64,000 nucleotides of DNA from Microbaculum marinisediminis. Lineage in GTDB: Bacteria > Pseudomonadota > Alphaproteobacteria > Rhizobiales > Tepidamorphaceae. Shown one piece after another: positions 8,042-16,912 of this stretch (position 1 is its first letter; each line of letters begins with the position of its first letter). The translations under genes and the position numbers were made by a program. The stretch covers positions 1 to 64,000 of the forward strand of contig NZ_JALIDZ010000005.1 of NCBI RefSeq assembly GCF_025397915.1, in the 5' to 3' direction. The notes below the pieces were generated by a model. The model was not told the origin of the DNA and made no database searches. It saw nothing but the letters and a program-made list of their open reading frames with translations.

Positions 8042-9064
8042 ATGAAACGTCTCGTTCTCGCCACCGATGCCTGGCATCCGCAGGTCAACGGCGTGGTCCG
8101 GGTGCTCGACCGGCTGCGCCGGGAGACGCCGGCCTTCGGGCTGGAGATCGAGGTCGTTTCGCCGGAGGGCTTCCCGACCTTGCCGCTGCCGACCTACAGC
8201 GAGATCAAGCTGGCGCTGTGCGCGCCCGGCGAGGTCGGCCGCCGGATCGCGGCGGCGGATGCCGACTACGTCCATATTCCCACCGAAGGGCCGATCGGCA
8301 TTGCGGCGCGGCGCTGGTGCCGGCGTGAGGGTATCGGCTTCACGACGAGTTTCCACACCCGGTTTCCCGAATATCTGGCCCGGCGCCTGCCGGTGTCGCC
8401 CGATCTCGCCTATGCGTGGCTACGCCGCTTCCACAATGCCGGCCTGGCGACGCTGGTCTCCACGCCGCGACTGGCCGACGAGCTCAAGGGGCGCGGCTTC
8501 ACCAAGACGGCGATCTGGCCGCGCGCCATCGATACCGACGTCTTCTGCCCCGGCGAGCCGGCGCGGCTCGGTTTCCCCGGACCGATCTTCCTGTATGTCG
8601 GCCGTCTCGCGGTGGAAAAGACCATCGACAAATTCCTCGAGCTCGATCTTCCGGGCACCAAGGTGGTCGTCGGCGACGGGCCGCAGCGCGCCGAGCTGGA
8701 GCGACGCTATCCGGACGCGAAGTTTCTCGGCGTGCATCTCGGCGAGGATCTGGTGAAGCTCTACCGGGCCGCCGACGTGTTCGTGTTCCCGAGCCGGACC
8801 GACACGCTCGGCCTCGTCTCCATCGAGGCGATGGGGTGCGGCGTGCCGGTCGCCGCCTTCCCGGTTCTGGGGCCGATCGACGTGATCGGCGAGTCCGGGG
8901 CGGGTGTCCTGGACGAGGATCTCAGGGCCGCCGCCCTTGCCGCGCTCGATATCCCGCGCGAGGCGTGCCGGGCGCGCGCGCTCCAGTTCAACTGGAAAAC
9001 GAGCGCGGCGGCCTTCGTCGACCGGATCGAGGCCGCCAACGGGTCGCTGGCCGAGGCGTGCTGA
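8042..9064 (+). CDS. Glycosyltransferase family 4 (mannosyltransferase-like)
   Basis: Retaining GT-B glycosyltransferase, probably transferring a sugar to a membrane lipid. The 340-residue product opens KRLVLATDAWHPQVNGVV, the typical start of alpha-mannosyl/glycolipid transferases such as MgtA-like enzymes. It then shows IPTEGPIGIAAR, FTTSFHTRFPEY, the YVGRLAVEKTID donor-domain motif, VVGDGPQRAELE, and the nucleotide-sugar acidic motif SIEAMGCGVPVAAF (Glu-x7-Glu type region partly kept). ATG 8042 is preferred over ATG 8018 because it starts directly at the conserved core. It follows the metallophosphatase gene closely, suggesting joint expression in glycolipid or outer-membrane synthesis. 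Substrate not predictable. Confidence 0.87.
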   Translation: MKRLVLATDAWHPQVNGVVRVLDRLRRETPAFGLEIEVVSPEGFPTLPLPTYSEIKLALCAPGEVGRRIAAADADYVHIPTEGPIGIAARRWCRREGIGFTTSFHTRFPEYLARRLPVSPDLAYAWLRRFHNAGLATLVSTPRLADELKGRGFTKTAIWPRAIDTDVFCPGEPARLGFPGPIFLYVGRLAVEKTIDKFLELDLPGTKVVVGDGPQRAELERRYPDAKFLGVHLGEDLVKLYRAADVFVFPSRTDTLGLVSIEAMGCGVPVAAFPVLGPIDVIGESGAGVLDEDLRAAALAALDIPREACRARALQFNWKTSAAAFVDRIEAANGSLAEAC

Positions 9065-9154
9065 GGGGGCGTGCTGAGGGGGGTGCTGAGGCGGCTTGCC
9101 GCCGGCGCAGGTTGGTGTAGGCTCCCGCTCGGGGCCTGCACGGAGCCATAGGCC

Positions 9155-10147
9155 ATGAACCCGGGCATCACATCGATACCGTCCTTCGACGATCTCCAGG
9201 CCGCCGCCGAGCGGCTTGCGGGCGTTGCCGTCAAGACGCCGCTGATCCGCTCGCCGGTGCTCGACGCACTGACCGGCGGAACGGTGCTGCTGAAGCCGGA
9301 AACGCTGCAGCGGACGGGATCGTTCAAGTTTCGCGGCGCCTATAACGCCATTGCCGGCCTCGACAGCGCGCAGCGCGAGCAGGGCATCGTCACGTGCTCG
9401 TCGGGCAACCACGCGCAGGGCGTCGCCGCCGCGGCCGCCCTGTTCGGGGTGCCGGCGACGATCATCATGCCGGAGGACGCGCCGCGCCTGAAACGCGAAC
9501 GCACCGAGTCCTACGGCGCGCGCGTCGTGCCCTACGACCGGGCGACGGGCGACCGCGACGCGATCGCCGCCGACGTGGTGGCGGAGACCGGCGGCGTGTT
9601 CGTCGCGCCCTATGACGACGCCGGCGTGATCTGCGGGCAGGGGACCACCGGCATCGAGATCGTCGGCCAGGCCGGCGAGATGGGCTTCGAGCCGGACACC
9701 GTCCTCGTTCCCTGCGGCGGCGGCGGCCTGACGGCGGGCGTGTCGCTGGCGGTGAAGAGCCTGTCGCCGTCGACGTCCGTGATCACCGTGGAGCCGGAAG
9801 GGTTCGACGACCACGCCCGCTCGTTCCGGTCGGGCCATCGCGAACGCAACCCGGAGAAATCCGGCTCGATCTGCGATTCGCTGCTCGCCAACCAGCCCGG
9901 CGCGCTGACCTTCGAGGTCAACCGGTCACGCGTTGCCGGCGGTCTCGCGGTCAGCGACGAGGAGGCGCTGGCGGCGGTGGCCTTCGCCTGGCGCGAACTG
10001 AAGCTGGTGGTGGAACCGGGCGGCGCGGTGGCGCTCGCCGCCGTCCTGTCGGGCAAGGTCGAGACGAAGGGCAGGACGATCGCAGTCGTGCTGTCCGGCG
10101 GCAACGCCGATCCGACCGTGTTCGCCCGCGCCGTCGGCGTTTCGTGA
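9155..10147 (+). CDS. Threonine/serine dehydratase family PLP enzyme
   Basis: Fold-type II PLP enzyme, expected to deaminate threonine or serine to the 2-oxo acid, or to racemise serine. The 330-residue product has the Schiff-base lysine in TGSFKFRGA (K58), the substrate loop SSGNHAQG, and the PLP phosphate loop CGGGGLTAG. It stops after the catalytic domain, so it lacks the ACT regulatory domain of biosynthetic IlvA and resembles catabolic TdcB or serine racemase forms. ATG 9155 follows a weak purine-rich stretch. It converges on the next gene. The exact substrate is uncertain; the fold is certain. Confidence 0.9.
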   Translation: MNPGITSIPSFDDLQAAAERLAGVAVKTPLIRSPVLDALTGGTVLLKPETLQRTGSFKFRGAYNAIAGLDSAQREQGIVTCSSGNHAQGVAAAAALFGVPATIIMPEDAPRLKRERTESYGARVVPYDRATGDRDAIAADVVAETGGVFVAPYDDAGVICGQGTTGIEIVGQAGEMGFEPDTVLVPCGGGGLTAGVSLAVKSLSPSTSVITVEPEGFDDHARSFRSGHRERNPEKSGSICDSLLANQPGALTFEVNRSRVAGGLAVSDEEALAAVAFAWRELKLVVEPGGAVALAAVLSGKVETKGRTIAVVLSGGNADPTVFARAVGVS

Positions 10148-10172
10148 GCACGGGGCCGAAAGCCAGCACGCC

Positions 10173-11336
10173 CTAGCTGAACAGGATCATCTTCTGATCG
10201 AAGGTCAGGCCGGCCAGGTCGGCCGGCGGCTCGCCGGGCCCGTGCGCCTTGGCGGCGGGCTGAGCGGGTATCGTCTGGACGTTGTTGGTATCGGGGTCTG
10301 CTGCGGGGCCGGCATCGGTGGCGGCTCCGGCCGGCGCGCCGTGTCGGCCATCGCCCGATTCCGGCAATGTGGGGTCTTCCGCGTCGGGGGGCATGACGGC
10401 AGGGGTTTCCGGAGCGGAGCCTGCGGTCGCGGACGTTTCGCCCGGATCCGCGCCGCCTGCCGGCGCGACCGGATCGGTTTCGTCGAACGCCAGGTCGCCG
10501 GCTTGCCCGGCCATCGTGCCGACTGGATGCTCCCGCGGCTGTACGGGGTCTTCCAGGTCGTCGTCGCCGTGCCATTCGACCTCGGTCACATCGACGATCT
10601 CGATATCCTCGAAATCCTCCAGGAAGCGGCCGACGGCCGGGTCCTCGGCGAAGATGTCGGGCGTTTCCGGTTCTACCTGCGGTTCGGCTTGCGCGGAGAC
10701 CGTATCGAGGAGGGCGGCGATCCCGATGTCGAGCTGGCGCAGGGCGCGTCCCATCGCATCCATGCCCTTGAACGCGACGGTGGCGTTGCGGGCGGCGGCC
10801 TGGATATCGACGGCGTGGCGGTCGATCCTGTCGCAAAGCTCGGCGGAAACCTGCCTTTCGCGAAGGTTCCAGACGGCTTCCTGGATGCGCTCGGCGGCCT
10901 CGTGCGCCAGCAGGGCCGCCGCTTTGCCACTCTCGGACTCGCTCGCGAAGTCGACGGCGTCTGCGCTGCGGCGCAGCGCGCCGTCTTCGTTGTAGCGCGG
11001 CACTGCCGCGATCTCGATACGGGCGCGGCGAAGGGTGTCCTTGAGGGCTTCGAGGTCCCGTGCGATCGCGTCAGACTCTGACGCCGGCGCGTGGGCGGAC
11101 ACTTGCGCCGCCGGACGGGCGATGGATTTTTCCAGGCGCTGCAGCGCGGAGAGGAGCGCGCGGGTGTCGGCGGTGCGGTTGCGGCGGGCATATTCGTCGA
11201 GGAACCAGCGCCCGCGCGCGGTTTCGGTCACCGCGGCGAGAATTGCCTCGTAGTCCGGATCCAGCACGTGGGCTATATCCCGTCCCGCGCCCGAACTGGC
11301 GGCCGGCACGGCCGGCTTGTCATCGGATGTCGTCAT
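10173..11336 (-). CDS. Hypothetical acidic protein with GRWFLDEYARRNR motif
   Basis: A 387-residue soluble protein with no signal peptide or membrane segment. Residues about 25-130 contain the stretch YEAILAAVTETARGRWFLDE then YARRNRTADTRALL, which I recognise as recurring in uncharacterised alphaproteobacterial proteins. A helical middle region includes heptad-like stretches, and about residues 215-370 are Pro/Ala/Asp/Glu-rich and probably disordered. The C-terminus returns to a short hydrophobic motif, LAGLTFDQKMILFS. The overall plan (helical bundle, acidic linker, C-terminal peptide) recalls adaptor proteins such as CheZ, but that is speculation. Its start lies almost back to back with the divergent MFS gene. 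Confidence 0.75.
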   Translation of the reverse strand: MTTSDDKPAVPAASSGAGRDIAHVLDPDYEAILAAVTETARGRWFLDEYARRNRTADTRALLSALQRLEKSIARPAAQVSAHAPASESDAIARDLEALKDTLRRARIEIAAVPRYNEDGALRRSADAVDFASESESGKAAALLAHEAAERIQEAVWNLRERQVSAELCDRIDRHAVDIQAAARNATVAFKGMDAMGRALRQLDIGIAALLDTVSAQAEPQVEPETPDIFAEDPAVGRFLEDFEDIEIVDVTEVEWHGDDDLEDPVQPREHPVGTMAGQAGDLAFDETDPVAPAGGADPGETSATAGSAPETPAVMPPDAEDPTLPESGDGRHGAPAGAATDAGPAADPDTNNVQTIPAQPAAKAHGPGEPPADLAGLTFDQKMILFS

Positions 11337-11362
11337 GGATGGCTGCCCGCGGTGTCGTTGTC

Positions 11363-12523
11363 ATGGACCGGAAGCGCTTCACCTGGAGCTTGTCGCTCTA
11401 CTACACGACCCTGTTTCTGATACTCGGCCTACAACTGCCCTATTTGCCGCTGTGGATCGAATCACGCGGCCTTTCAGCCACGCAGATTAGCGTGATTCTC
11501 GCGATTCCCATGGCCGTTCGTCTCGGCGCGACGCCGGCGATGACATATCTCGCCGATCGGCTGCCGGCGCGGCGGACCGCAATCGCGCTGTTCTCGCTTG
11601 CCACCGCCGTCGTCTATTTCGGCTATCACCTCGCCAACACGTTCTGGTCCATCGCGCTGGTGACGGCGCTGGTCTCGATCTTCCTCAACCCGCTGACGCC
11701 GATTACCGAGGCGACCGCCATGCGCGGCGCCCGGTTCTACGCGGTCGACTACGGTCGGATCAGACTGTGGGGCTCGCTGTCCTTCATCGCCGCCAATATC
11801 GTCGGCGGCGCCATCGTCGCGCGCGCCGGCGGGCCGGGGGCGCTCGTCGCGATCAATGTCGCCGCCGTGCTGACCGCGATCGCCGCTCTGGCGTTGCCGT
11901 CCAGGGATCATTCCTCGGAACCACCTGGGGAACGCGTCCGCGCGACGCGGCCCCCGATCTCGGAGCTCTACGGATTGCTGCGCCAGCCCGCCTTCGCCGG
12001 GGTTCTGGTCGGATCCGGTCTGATCCAGGCGAGCCACGCCTTCTACTACGCGTTCGGCTCGATAAGCTGGGTCGCGGAGGGCATTCCGGCGTCCACCGTC
12101 GGCCTGTTATGGGCGGTCGGTGTCCTGGTCGAGGTCGGCCTCTTCGCCGCGTCGGGGCGCGTGCTCGCGGTGCTCGGCGTGCGCGGCCTGTTCGCGCTCG
12201 GGGTCGGCGCGGCGCTGGTGCGCTGGACGCTGATGGCCTGGGTCTGGCCGATCGCCGCCTATTTCCCGATCCAGATGCTGCACGCGCTGACCTTCGGGGC
12301 AACGCATCTGGCCACGATGAACTATCTGACCGAGACCGCGCCCGAGCGCCATTCGAGCGGCGCGCAGGGGCTGTATTTCACCGTCTACGGCCTGATGACC
12401 GGGCTGGTGACGCTGATCGCCGGTCCGCTCTACCGTAGCTACGGCGTGGGCGGCTACGCGGCGATGGCCATCATGGCCGCGTTTGGCGGGATCGTCCTGG
12501 TCCTGTCGCTGAGGCGGCGGTGA
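11363..12523 (+). CDS. MFS transporter, 3-phenylpropionate/HcaT-like
   Basis: Twelve-helix major-facilitator carrier of the MFS_1-like/HcaT branch, in the inner membrane. The 386-residue product begins MDRKRFTWSLSLYYTTLFL and carries the branch mark YGRIRLWGSLSFIAANI, seen in phenylpropionate and nucleoside-type permeases, and PITEATAMR upstream of it. Helices alternate through to the end at LVLSLRRR. ATG 11363 fits the family start; an in-frame ATG at 11339 adds eight residues. The divergent neighbour starts at 11336, so the two genes have almost no spacer and each promoter must lie within the other gene. Substrate unknown. Confidence 0.85.
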   Translation: MDRKRFTWSLSLYYTTLFLILGLQLPYLPLWIESRGLSATQISVILAIPMAVRLGATPAMTYLADRLPARRTAIALFSLATAVVYFGYHLANTFWSIALVTALVSIFLNPLTPITEATAMRGARFYAVDYGRIRLWGSLSFIAANIVGGAIVARAGGPGALVAINVAAVLTAIAALALPSRDHSSEPPGERVRATRPPISELYGLLRQPAFAGVLVGSGLIQASHAFYYAFGSISWVAEGIPASTVGLLWAVGVLVEVGLFAASGRVLAVLGVRGLFALGVGAALVRWTLMAWVWPIAAYFPIQMLHALTFGATHLATMNYLTETAPERHSSGAQGLYFTVYGLMTGLVTLIAGPLYRSYGVGGYAAMAIMAAFGGIVLVLSLRRR

Positions 12524-12600
12524 GCGCGCGCGGGGCCGGGGCTTGGGCGAGCGGCTCCCGGGGGGAGGGGCTGGGGTGTTTAAGCGCCAGCAGGCATTTT

Positions 12601-12779
12601 GGTCGGTCAGCCGACCCGGACCGCCTTTCCGGCGCTCGGCTTTGGGCCTCGCGCGTTCGGGGCTTGAAACGCGATGCGTTTCATCCGCTAAAGCGGACCG
12701 CCTTTCCGGCGCTCGGCTTTGAGCCTCGCGCGTTCGGGGCTCGAAACGCGATGCGTTTCGTCCGCTAACGCGGACCGCC
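12601..12779. repeat. 77-bp tandem repeat with nested hairpins
   Basis: A unit beginning CGGACCGCC repeats with an exact period of 77 bases (12617, 12694, then the first nine bases again at 12771). Each unit contains two possible hairpins. In copy two, CGAAACGC-GAT-GCGTTTCG (12742-12760) is perfect, and GTCCGC-TAAC-GCGGAC follows. In copy one the second stem reads TCCGCT-AA-AGCGGA, so bases differ between copies but pairing is kept. A further hairpin, GGTCGG-TCAG-CCGACC, precedes at 12601-12616. It lies between convergent genes (MFS carrier and dgcA), so a terminator or REP-type role is plausible. Confidence 0.85.
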
Positions 12780-12781
12780 CC

Positions 12782-13765
12782 TCACCCCCACAGGCCCGGC
12801 TCGGGCGGGAAAACCTCGCTGCCCTCGTAGCGCAGGCCGGGCTGGCGGTCGCGGGCGAGCAGGAGCGGGCCGTCGAGATCGACCCATTCTGCGTCCTGGG
12901 CGATGAGCATCGCCGGCGCCATGGCGAGCGACGTCGCCAACATGCAGCCGACCATGACCTTGATGCCGTCCTGGCGGGCGGCCTTCGACAGGGCCAGCGC
13001 CTCCGTCAGGCCGCCGGTCTTGTCGAGCTTGATGTTGATCGCGTCATAGCGCGCCGACAGTCCGGTCAGGCTGGCGCGGTCATGGATGCTCTCGTCGGCG
13101 CAGACGGTGATCGGCCGGTGGATGTTGGCCAGCACCTCGTCGGCATCCGCGGGAAGCGGCTGTTCCACCAGCTCGACGCCGGCGTCGGCGCAGGCCGCCA
13201 GCAGCGTCTCGATATCGGCCGGAGACCAGCCTTCGTTGGCGTCGACGATCACACGCGCGTTCGGCGCGCCCTCGCGCACGGCGGCGATCCGTTCGGCATC
13301 GCCGTCACCCCCCAGCTTGACCTTGAGCAGCTGGCGATGGGCGGCTTTCCGCGCGGCCTCGCGCATCGCGTCCGGGGTGCCGAGGCTCAGCGTATAGGCG
13401 GTCACCAGCGGCTTCGGCACGGAAAGGCCGGCGAGTTCGCGAACGCTCCTGCCCTTTTCCTTGGCTTCCAGGTCCCAGAGAGCGCAATCGAGCGCATTGC
13501 GGGCCGCTCCGGCCGGCAGGAGCGTCGCCAGCTCCTCGCGGCTCAGGCCGTGGGCGACCTTGTCGGCAAGGCCGGCGATCTCGTTACGGATGCCCTCGAC
13601 GGTTTCGCCGTAGCGGGCATAGGGCACGCACTCGCCGCGGCCGAGATGGGCGCCGGTGCGGATCTCGGCGACCACGACGGTCGCCTCGGTCTTGGTGCCG
13701 CGGGAAATCGTGAAACCGCCGGCGATCGGCCAGGATTCGACGGAGACGGTGAGGTCGCCCTTCAT
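12782..13765 (-). CDS. dgcA: N-acetyl-D-glutamate racemase / dipeptide epimerase
   Basis: Enolase-superfamily enzyme of the muconate-lactonising subgroup. The 327-residue product has the 1,1-proton-transfer catalytic set: K148 and K150 in LLKVKLGG, metal ligands D175 (VDANEGW), E201 (VEQPLP) and D224 (CADES), and the second-base lysine in INIKLDKTGG. That motif set is shared by L-Ala-D/L-Glu epimerases. Its start overlaps the stop of dgcN, and this pairing is known from D-glutamate catabolism, where DgcN acetylates D-Glu and DgcA racemises the product. The context favours that role over murein-peptide epimerase. Stop lies at the edge of the 77-bp repeats. Confidence 0.88.
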   Translation of the reverse strand: MKGDLTVSVESWPIAGGFTISRGTKTEATVVVAEIRTGAHLGRGECVPYARYGETVEGIRNEIAGLADKVAHGLSREELATLLPAGAARNALDCALWDLEAKEKGRSVRELAGLSVPKPLVTAYTLSLGTPDAMREAARKAAHRQLLKVKLGGDGDAERIAAVREGAPNARVIVDANEGWSPADIETLLAACADAGVELVEQPLPADADEVLANIHRPITVCADESIHDRASLTGLSARYDAINIKLDKTGGLTEALALSKAARQDGIKVMVGCMLATSLAMAPAMLIAQDAEWVDLDGPLLLARDRQPGLRYEGSEVFPPEPGLWG

Positions 13766-14775
13766 TGCGCGTGGAACTCCCTGATCACGCGTTCGACGAT
13801 GCCCTCGACGCCGAAGCGCACGGGATCGGTCGTCGGCACGCCGTGTTCGATCGCGATCTCCTTGCAGAGGGCCTTGGCCTCGGCCTCGTCGAGCTTCTCG
13901 GTGTTGATCGCGATCCCGACGCAGATGATCGCCGGATTGGTCAACTTGCCGCAATAGACGGTGGCGTCGATGACCTCGCGGATCGTCGGGATCGGGTGCT
14001 GGACGTTGCGCATCTGCGTGCGGGTCGGTTCGTGGCAGACGACGAAGGCGTCCGGCTGGGCGCCGTGCAGCAGGCCGAGGCTGACGCCGGCAAACGAGGG
14101 ATGGAACAGCGAGCCCTGGCCCTCGACGACGTCCCAGTGATCGGGCTCGTTGGCGGGCGTCAGCCATTCGGCGGCGCCGGAGATGAAGTCGGCCACCACC
14201 GCGTCGACGGAAACGCCGCGGCCCGAGATGAAGATGCCGGTCTGGCCGGTGGCGCGGAAGTCGGCGTTGAGGCCGCGCCCGCGCATGCCCTTCTCGAGCG
14301 CCAGCGCGGCGTATTTCTTGCCGACCGAGCAGTCGGTTCCAACCGTCAGGAGCCGCATGCCGGGGCGCTTGGTACCCTTGCCGGTGGCGAACCGCTGGGC
14401 CGTGTGGCGCACGTCGAAGAGCTGGCGGCCGTTGCGCGCGGCCGCTTCGGCGATCGCCTCGACCTCGCCGAGTCGCATGTGCAGGCCGCTGGCCACGTCC
14501 ATGCCGGCATCGAGCGCGGCGACGATCGTCTCGATCCAGTGGTCGGGCAGGACGCCGCCGGGATTGACGACGCCGATGATCATGGTCTTCGCGCCGGCCG
14601 CGACGGCGCCCTGGATATCGGTCTCCGGCAGTTCCGCATCCGCGTTGCAGCCGGGTAGGCGTAGCTGGCCGACACACCAGTCGCGGCGCCAGTCGACGAT
14701 GCCATAGGCGGTCTTGGCGGCCAGATCATCGTGGACGTCGCCGAGGAACAGCAGGTAGGGACGCGCGATTTCCAT
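13762..14775 (-). CDS. dgcN: D-glutamate N-acetyltransferase DgcN (DUF1611)
   Basis: A 337-residue DUF1611 protein: an N-terminal alpha/beta domain (residues about 1-130) and a C-terminal P-loop-type domain with GTDCSVGKKYAALAL. Further family marks are VVNPGGVLP, GLHMRLGE, TGQTGIFISGRGVS and the VVEGQGSLFHPSFAGVSLGL stretch. In characterised marine bacteria DgcN acetylates D-Glu as the first step of its breakdown, and DgcA acts next. The 4-base overlap with dgcA (ATG within the stop) supports coupled translation. It is divergent from the lipid-transport operon. D-Glu could come from peptidoglycan turnover, which fits the envelope-rich neighbourhood but is inference. Confidence 0.87.
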   Translation of the reverse strand: MEIARPYLLFLGDVHDDLAAKTAYGIVDWRRDWCVGQLRLPGCNADAELPETDIQGAVAAGAKTMIIGVVNPGGVLPDHWIETIVAALDAGMDVASGLHMRLGEVEAIAEAAARNGRQLFDVRHTAQRFATGKGTKRPGMRLLTVGTDCSVGKKYAALALEKGMRGRGLNADFRATGQTGIFISGRGVSVDAVVADFISGAAEWLTPANEPDHWDVVEGQGSLFHPSFAGVSLGLLHGAQPDAFVVCHEPTRTQMRNVQHPIPTIREVIDATVYCGKLTNPAIICVGIAINTEKLDEAEAKALCKEIAIEHGVPTTDPVRFGVEGIVERVIREFHAQ

Positions 14776-14943
14776 GCTATTTAGGTCCTGAAGGCTGAAG
14801 AATCGTTTCGCTTACGGGTCGCTTACGGGGATCGCTGCCGGGGGGTTGCTGCCAGGGACAGCGGACATCAAGATGCGCCGTATTATGGAAGGCCAGCGGG
14901 CTGACGCAAGCGTCCGCTCGCAGAGGGTGGGCAATCTGACGAC

Positions 14944-16080
14944 ATGGACCAGCGTCCGTCGATAATCGTTACGGGGTCCGGCGATTCGCTCGTTTTTTCC
15001 GCGGCGGGCAACTGGACCGTCGTCGAGTCGGAGAGGCTCGACGGCGAGATCAGCCAGGCCGCGAAACTGCCCGCCGGCGTGCGGCGGGTCTCGATCGACC
15101 TGTCCGGAATCGACCGGTTCGATACCGCCGGCGCGTGGCTTATCCACCGCACCGCCCGCGCCCTGATGGGCGCCGGCATCGAGGTCGCCTATACCGGCGT
15201 CGGGCCTTCGCGCGAGATCCTGATCGGGGAGGTCGAGAAGGCCGAGCACAAGCCGGTGCCGCCGCGCGAACGGCCGCCGATGGTGCTGCAGCTGGTCCGC
15301 GACACCGGCGAGGCGGTGATCGAATCCGGACGCGATCTCACCAGGCTGACGGAACTGCTCGGCGCCTCCATGGTCATCATGCTGGGCTTCCTGGTTCGCC
15401 CCTGGCGGTTCCGACTGACCTCGATCACCTACCATCTGGAATACATGGGCGTGCGCGCGGTGCCGATCATCGCGCTGATCTCGTTCCTAATCGGCGGCAT
15501 CATCGAACAGCAGGGCGCCTATCAGCTGCGGCAGTTCGGCGCCGAGATCCTGTCGATCGACCTGGCCGGCATCCTGGTGTTGCGCGAGATCGGCCTGCTG
15601 CTCACCGCGATCATGGTGGCGGGCCGGACGGGCAGCGCGATCACCGCCGAAATCGGCTCGATGAAGATGCGCGAGGAAATCGACGCGCTGAAGACGCTGG
15701 CGCTCGATCCCGTCGAGGTGCTGATCGTGCCGCGGCTGATCGCCCTGGTGATGGCGTTGCCGCTCCTGACCTTCGTCGCCGACATATCGGCGCTGACGGG
15801 GGCGGGGCTCGTCGCCTGGATCTATATCGACATGCCGCCGGCCAGCTTCATCCCGTATCTGCGCAGCGCGGTGGAGATAAACACCTTCATGGTCGGCCTG
15901 ATCAAGGCGCCGTTCATGGCGCTGGTGATCGGCATGATCGCCTGCCTGGAAGGCCTGCAGGTGAAGGGCAGCGCCGAATCGCTGGGTCGCCAGACGACGG
16001 CGTCGGTGGTGAAGGCGATCTTCATGGTCATCGTGCTCGATGGCATGTTCGCCATGTTCTTCGCGGCGATCGACTACTGA
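14944..16080 (+). CDS. MlaE-family ABC permease with N-terminal STAS domain
   Basis: Permease of an MCE-type phospholipid transporter in the inner membrane. The 378-residue product is longer than E. coli MlaE (about 260) because residues about 10-110 form a STAS domain (VRRVSIDLSGIDRFDTAGAW). In E. coli that function is the separate protein MlaB. The permease part shows the conserved LLTAIMVAGRTGSAITAEIG then MKMREEIDAL and several hydrophobic helices. Its stop TGA overlaps the ATG of the ATPase by one base. It heads a four-gene operon (permease, ATPase, MCE protein, lipoprotein) of the arrangement seen in LinKLMN-type systems. Confidence 0.92.
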   Translation: MDQRPSIIVTGSGDSLVFSAAGNWTVVESERLDGEISQAAKLPAGVRRVSIDLSGIDRFDTAGAWLIHRTARALMGAGIEVAYTGVGPSREILIGEVEKAEHKPVPPRERPPMVLQLVRDTGEAVIESGRDLTRLTELLGASMVIMLGFLVRPWRFRLTSITYHLEYMGVRAVPIIALISFLIGGIIEQQGAYQLRQFGAEILSIDLAGILVLREIGLLLTAIMVAGRTGSAITAEIGSMKMREEIDALKTLALDPVEVLIVPRLIALVMALPLLTFVADISALTGAGLVAWIYIDMPPASFIPYLRSAVEINTFMVGLIKAPFMALVIGMIACLEGLQVKGSAESLGRQTTASVVKAIFMVIVLDGMFAMFFAAIDY

Positions 16081-16904
16081 TGGCCGAGGTGGAACACATG
16101 GAGCGGCCGGTTGCGGACGGATCCGGGAAAGCTGGAGACGTGATCATCCGCGCGCGCGGGCTCACCGTCGGCTTCGGCGAGTCGAACATCCTGGATGGAC
16201 TCGATATCGACATCTATCGCGGCGAGGTCCTCGGCGTCGTCGGCGGATCGGGCACTGGCAAGTCTGTGCTGCTGCGCACGCTGGTCGGACTGCTGCCGCG
16301 TCGCGCCGGCGCCGTCGAGATGTTCGGCGTGGACATCGACACGGCGAGCCGGGAGGAACAGCGCGCCGTCGAGCGGCGCTGGGGCATCCTGTTCCAGCAG
16401 GGCGCGCTGTTTTCGTCGCTGACCGTGAAACAGAACATCCAGGTGCCGATGCGCGAGCATCTGCACCTGCCGCAATCGCTGATGGACGAGCTGGCCGAGC
16501 TGAAGATCGGAATGGTGGGCCTGCGGCCGGACGCGGCCGACAAGTATCCCTCCGAGCTGTCGGGCGGCATGATCAAGCGCGCCGCGCTCGCCCGCGCCCT
16601 GGCGCTCGATCCCGATCTCGTCTTCCTGGACGAACCGACTTCGGGTCTCGATCCGATCGGCGCGGCGGAATTCGACGACCTGATCTCGAAACTGCGCGAC
16701 ACTTTAGGTCTGACGGTTTTCATGGTAACCCACGATCTCGACAGCCTGTTTTCGATCTGCGATCGGGTTGCGGCCCTCGGCAACAAGCGCATTCTGGTGG
16801 CCGGGGACCTGAAGACGGTCATCGAGAATCCGGATCCCTGGATTCAGGAGTATTTCCGCGGCAAGCGGGCGCGCGGCGTTGCCGCCCGCATCAGTCGGAG
16901 TTAG
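16080..16904 (+). CDS. MlaF-family ABC ATPase
   Basis: Cytoplasmic ATPase that powers the MCE-type lipid transporter. The 274-residue product contains Walker A GGSGTGKS (55-62), Q-loop FQQGALFSSLTV, signature LSGGMIKRAALARALA, Walker B LVFLDEPTSGLDP, and switch His in VTHDLDS. The FQQGALFSS and LSGGM variants are hallmarks of MlaF-like proteins. The start ATG shares one base with the permease stop (TGATG), so translation is coupled. The next gene begins eight bases after the stop. The short N-terminal extension before VIIRARGL is poorly conserved in style and could reflect a later start. Confidence 0.93.
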   Translation: MAEVEHMERPVADGSGKAGDVIIRARGLTVGFGESNILDGLDIDIYRGEVLGVVGGSGTGKSVLLRTLVGLLPRRAGAVEMFGVDIDTASREEQRAVERRWGILFQQGALFSSLTVKQNIQVPMREHLHLPQSLMDELAELKIGMVGLRPDAADKYPSELSGGMIKRAALARALALDPDLVFLDEPTSGLDPIGAAEFDDLISKLRDTLGLTVFMVTHDLDSLFSICDRVAALGNKRILVAGDLKTVIENPDPWIQEYFRGKRARGVAARISRS

Positions 16905-16912
16905 CGGCGGGT

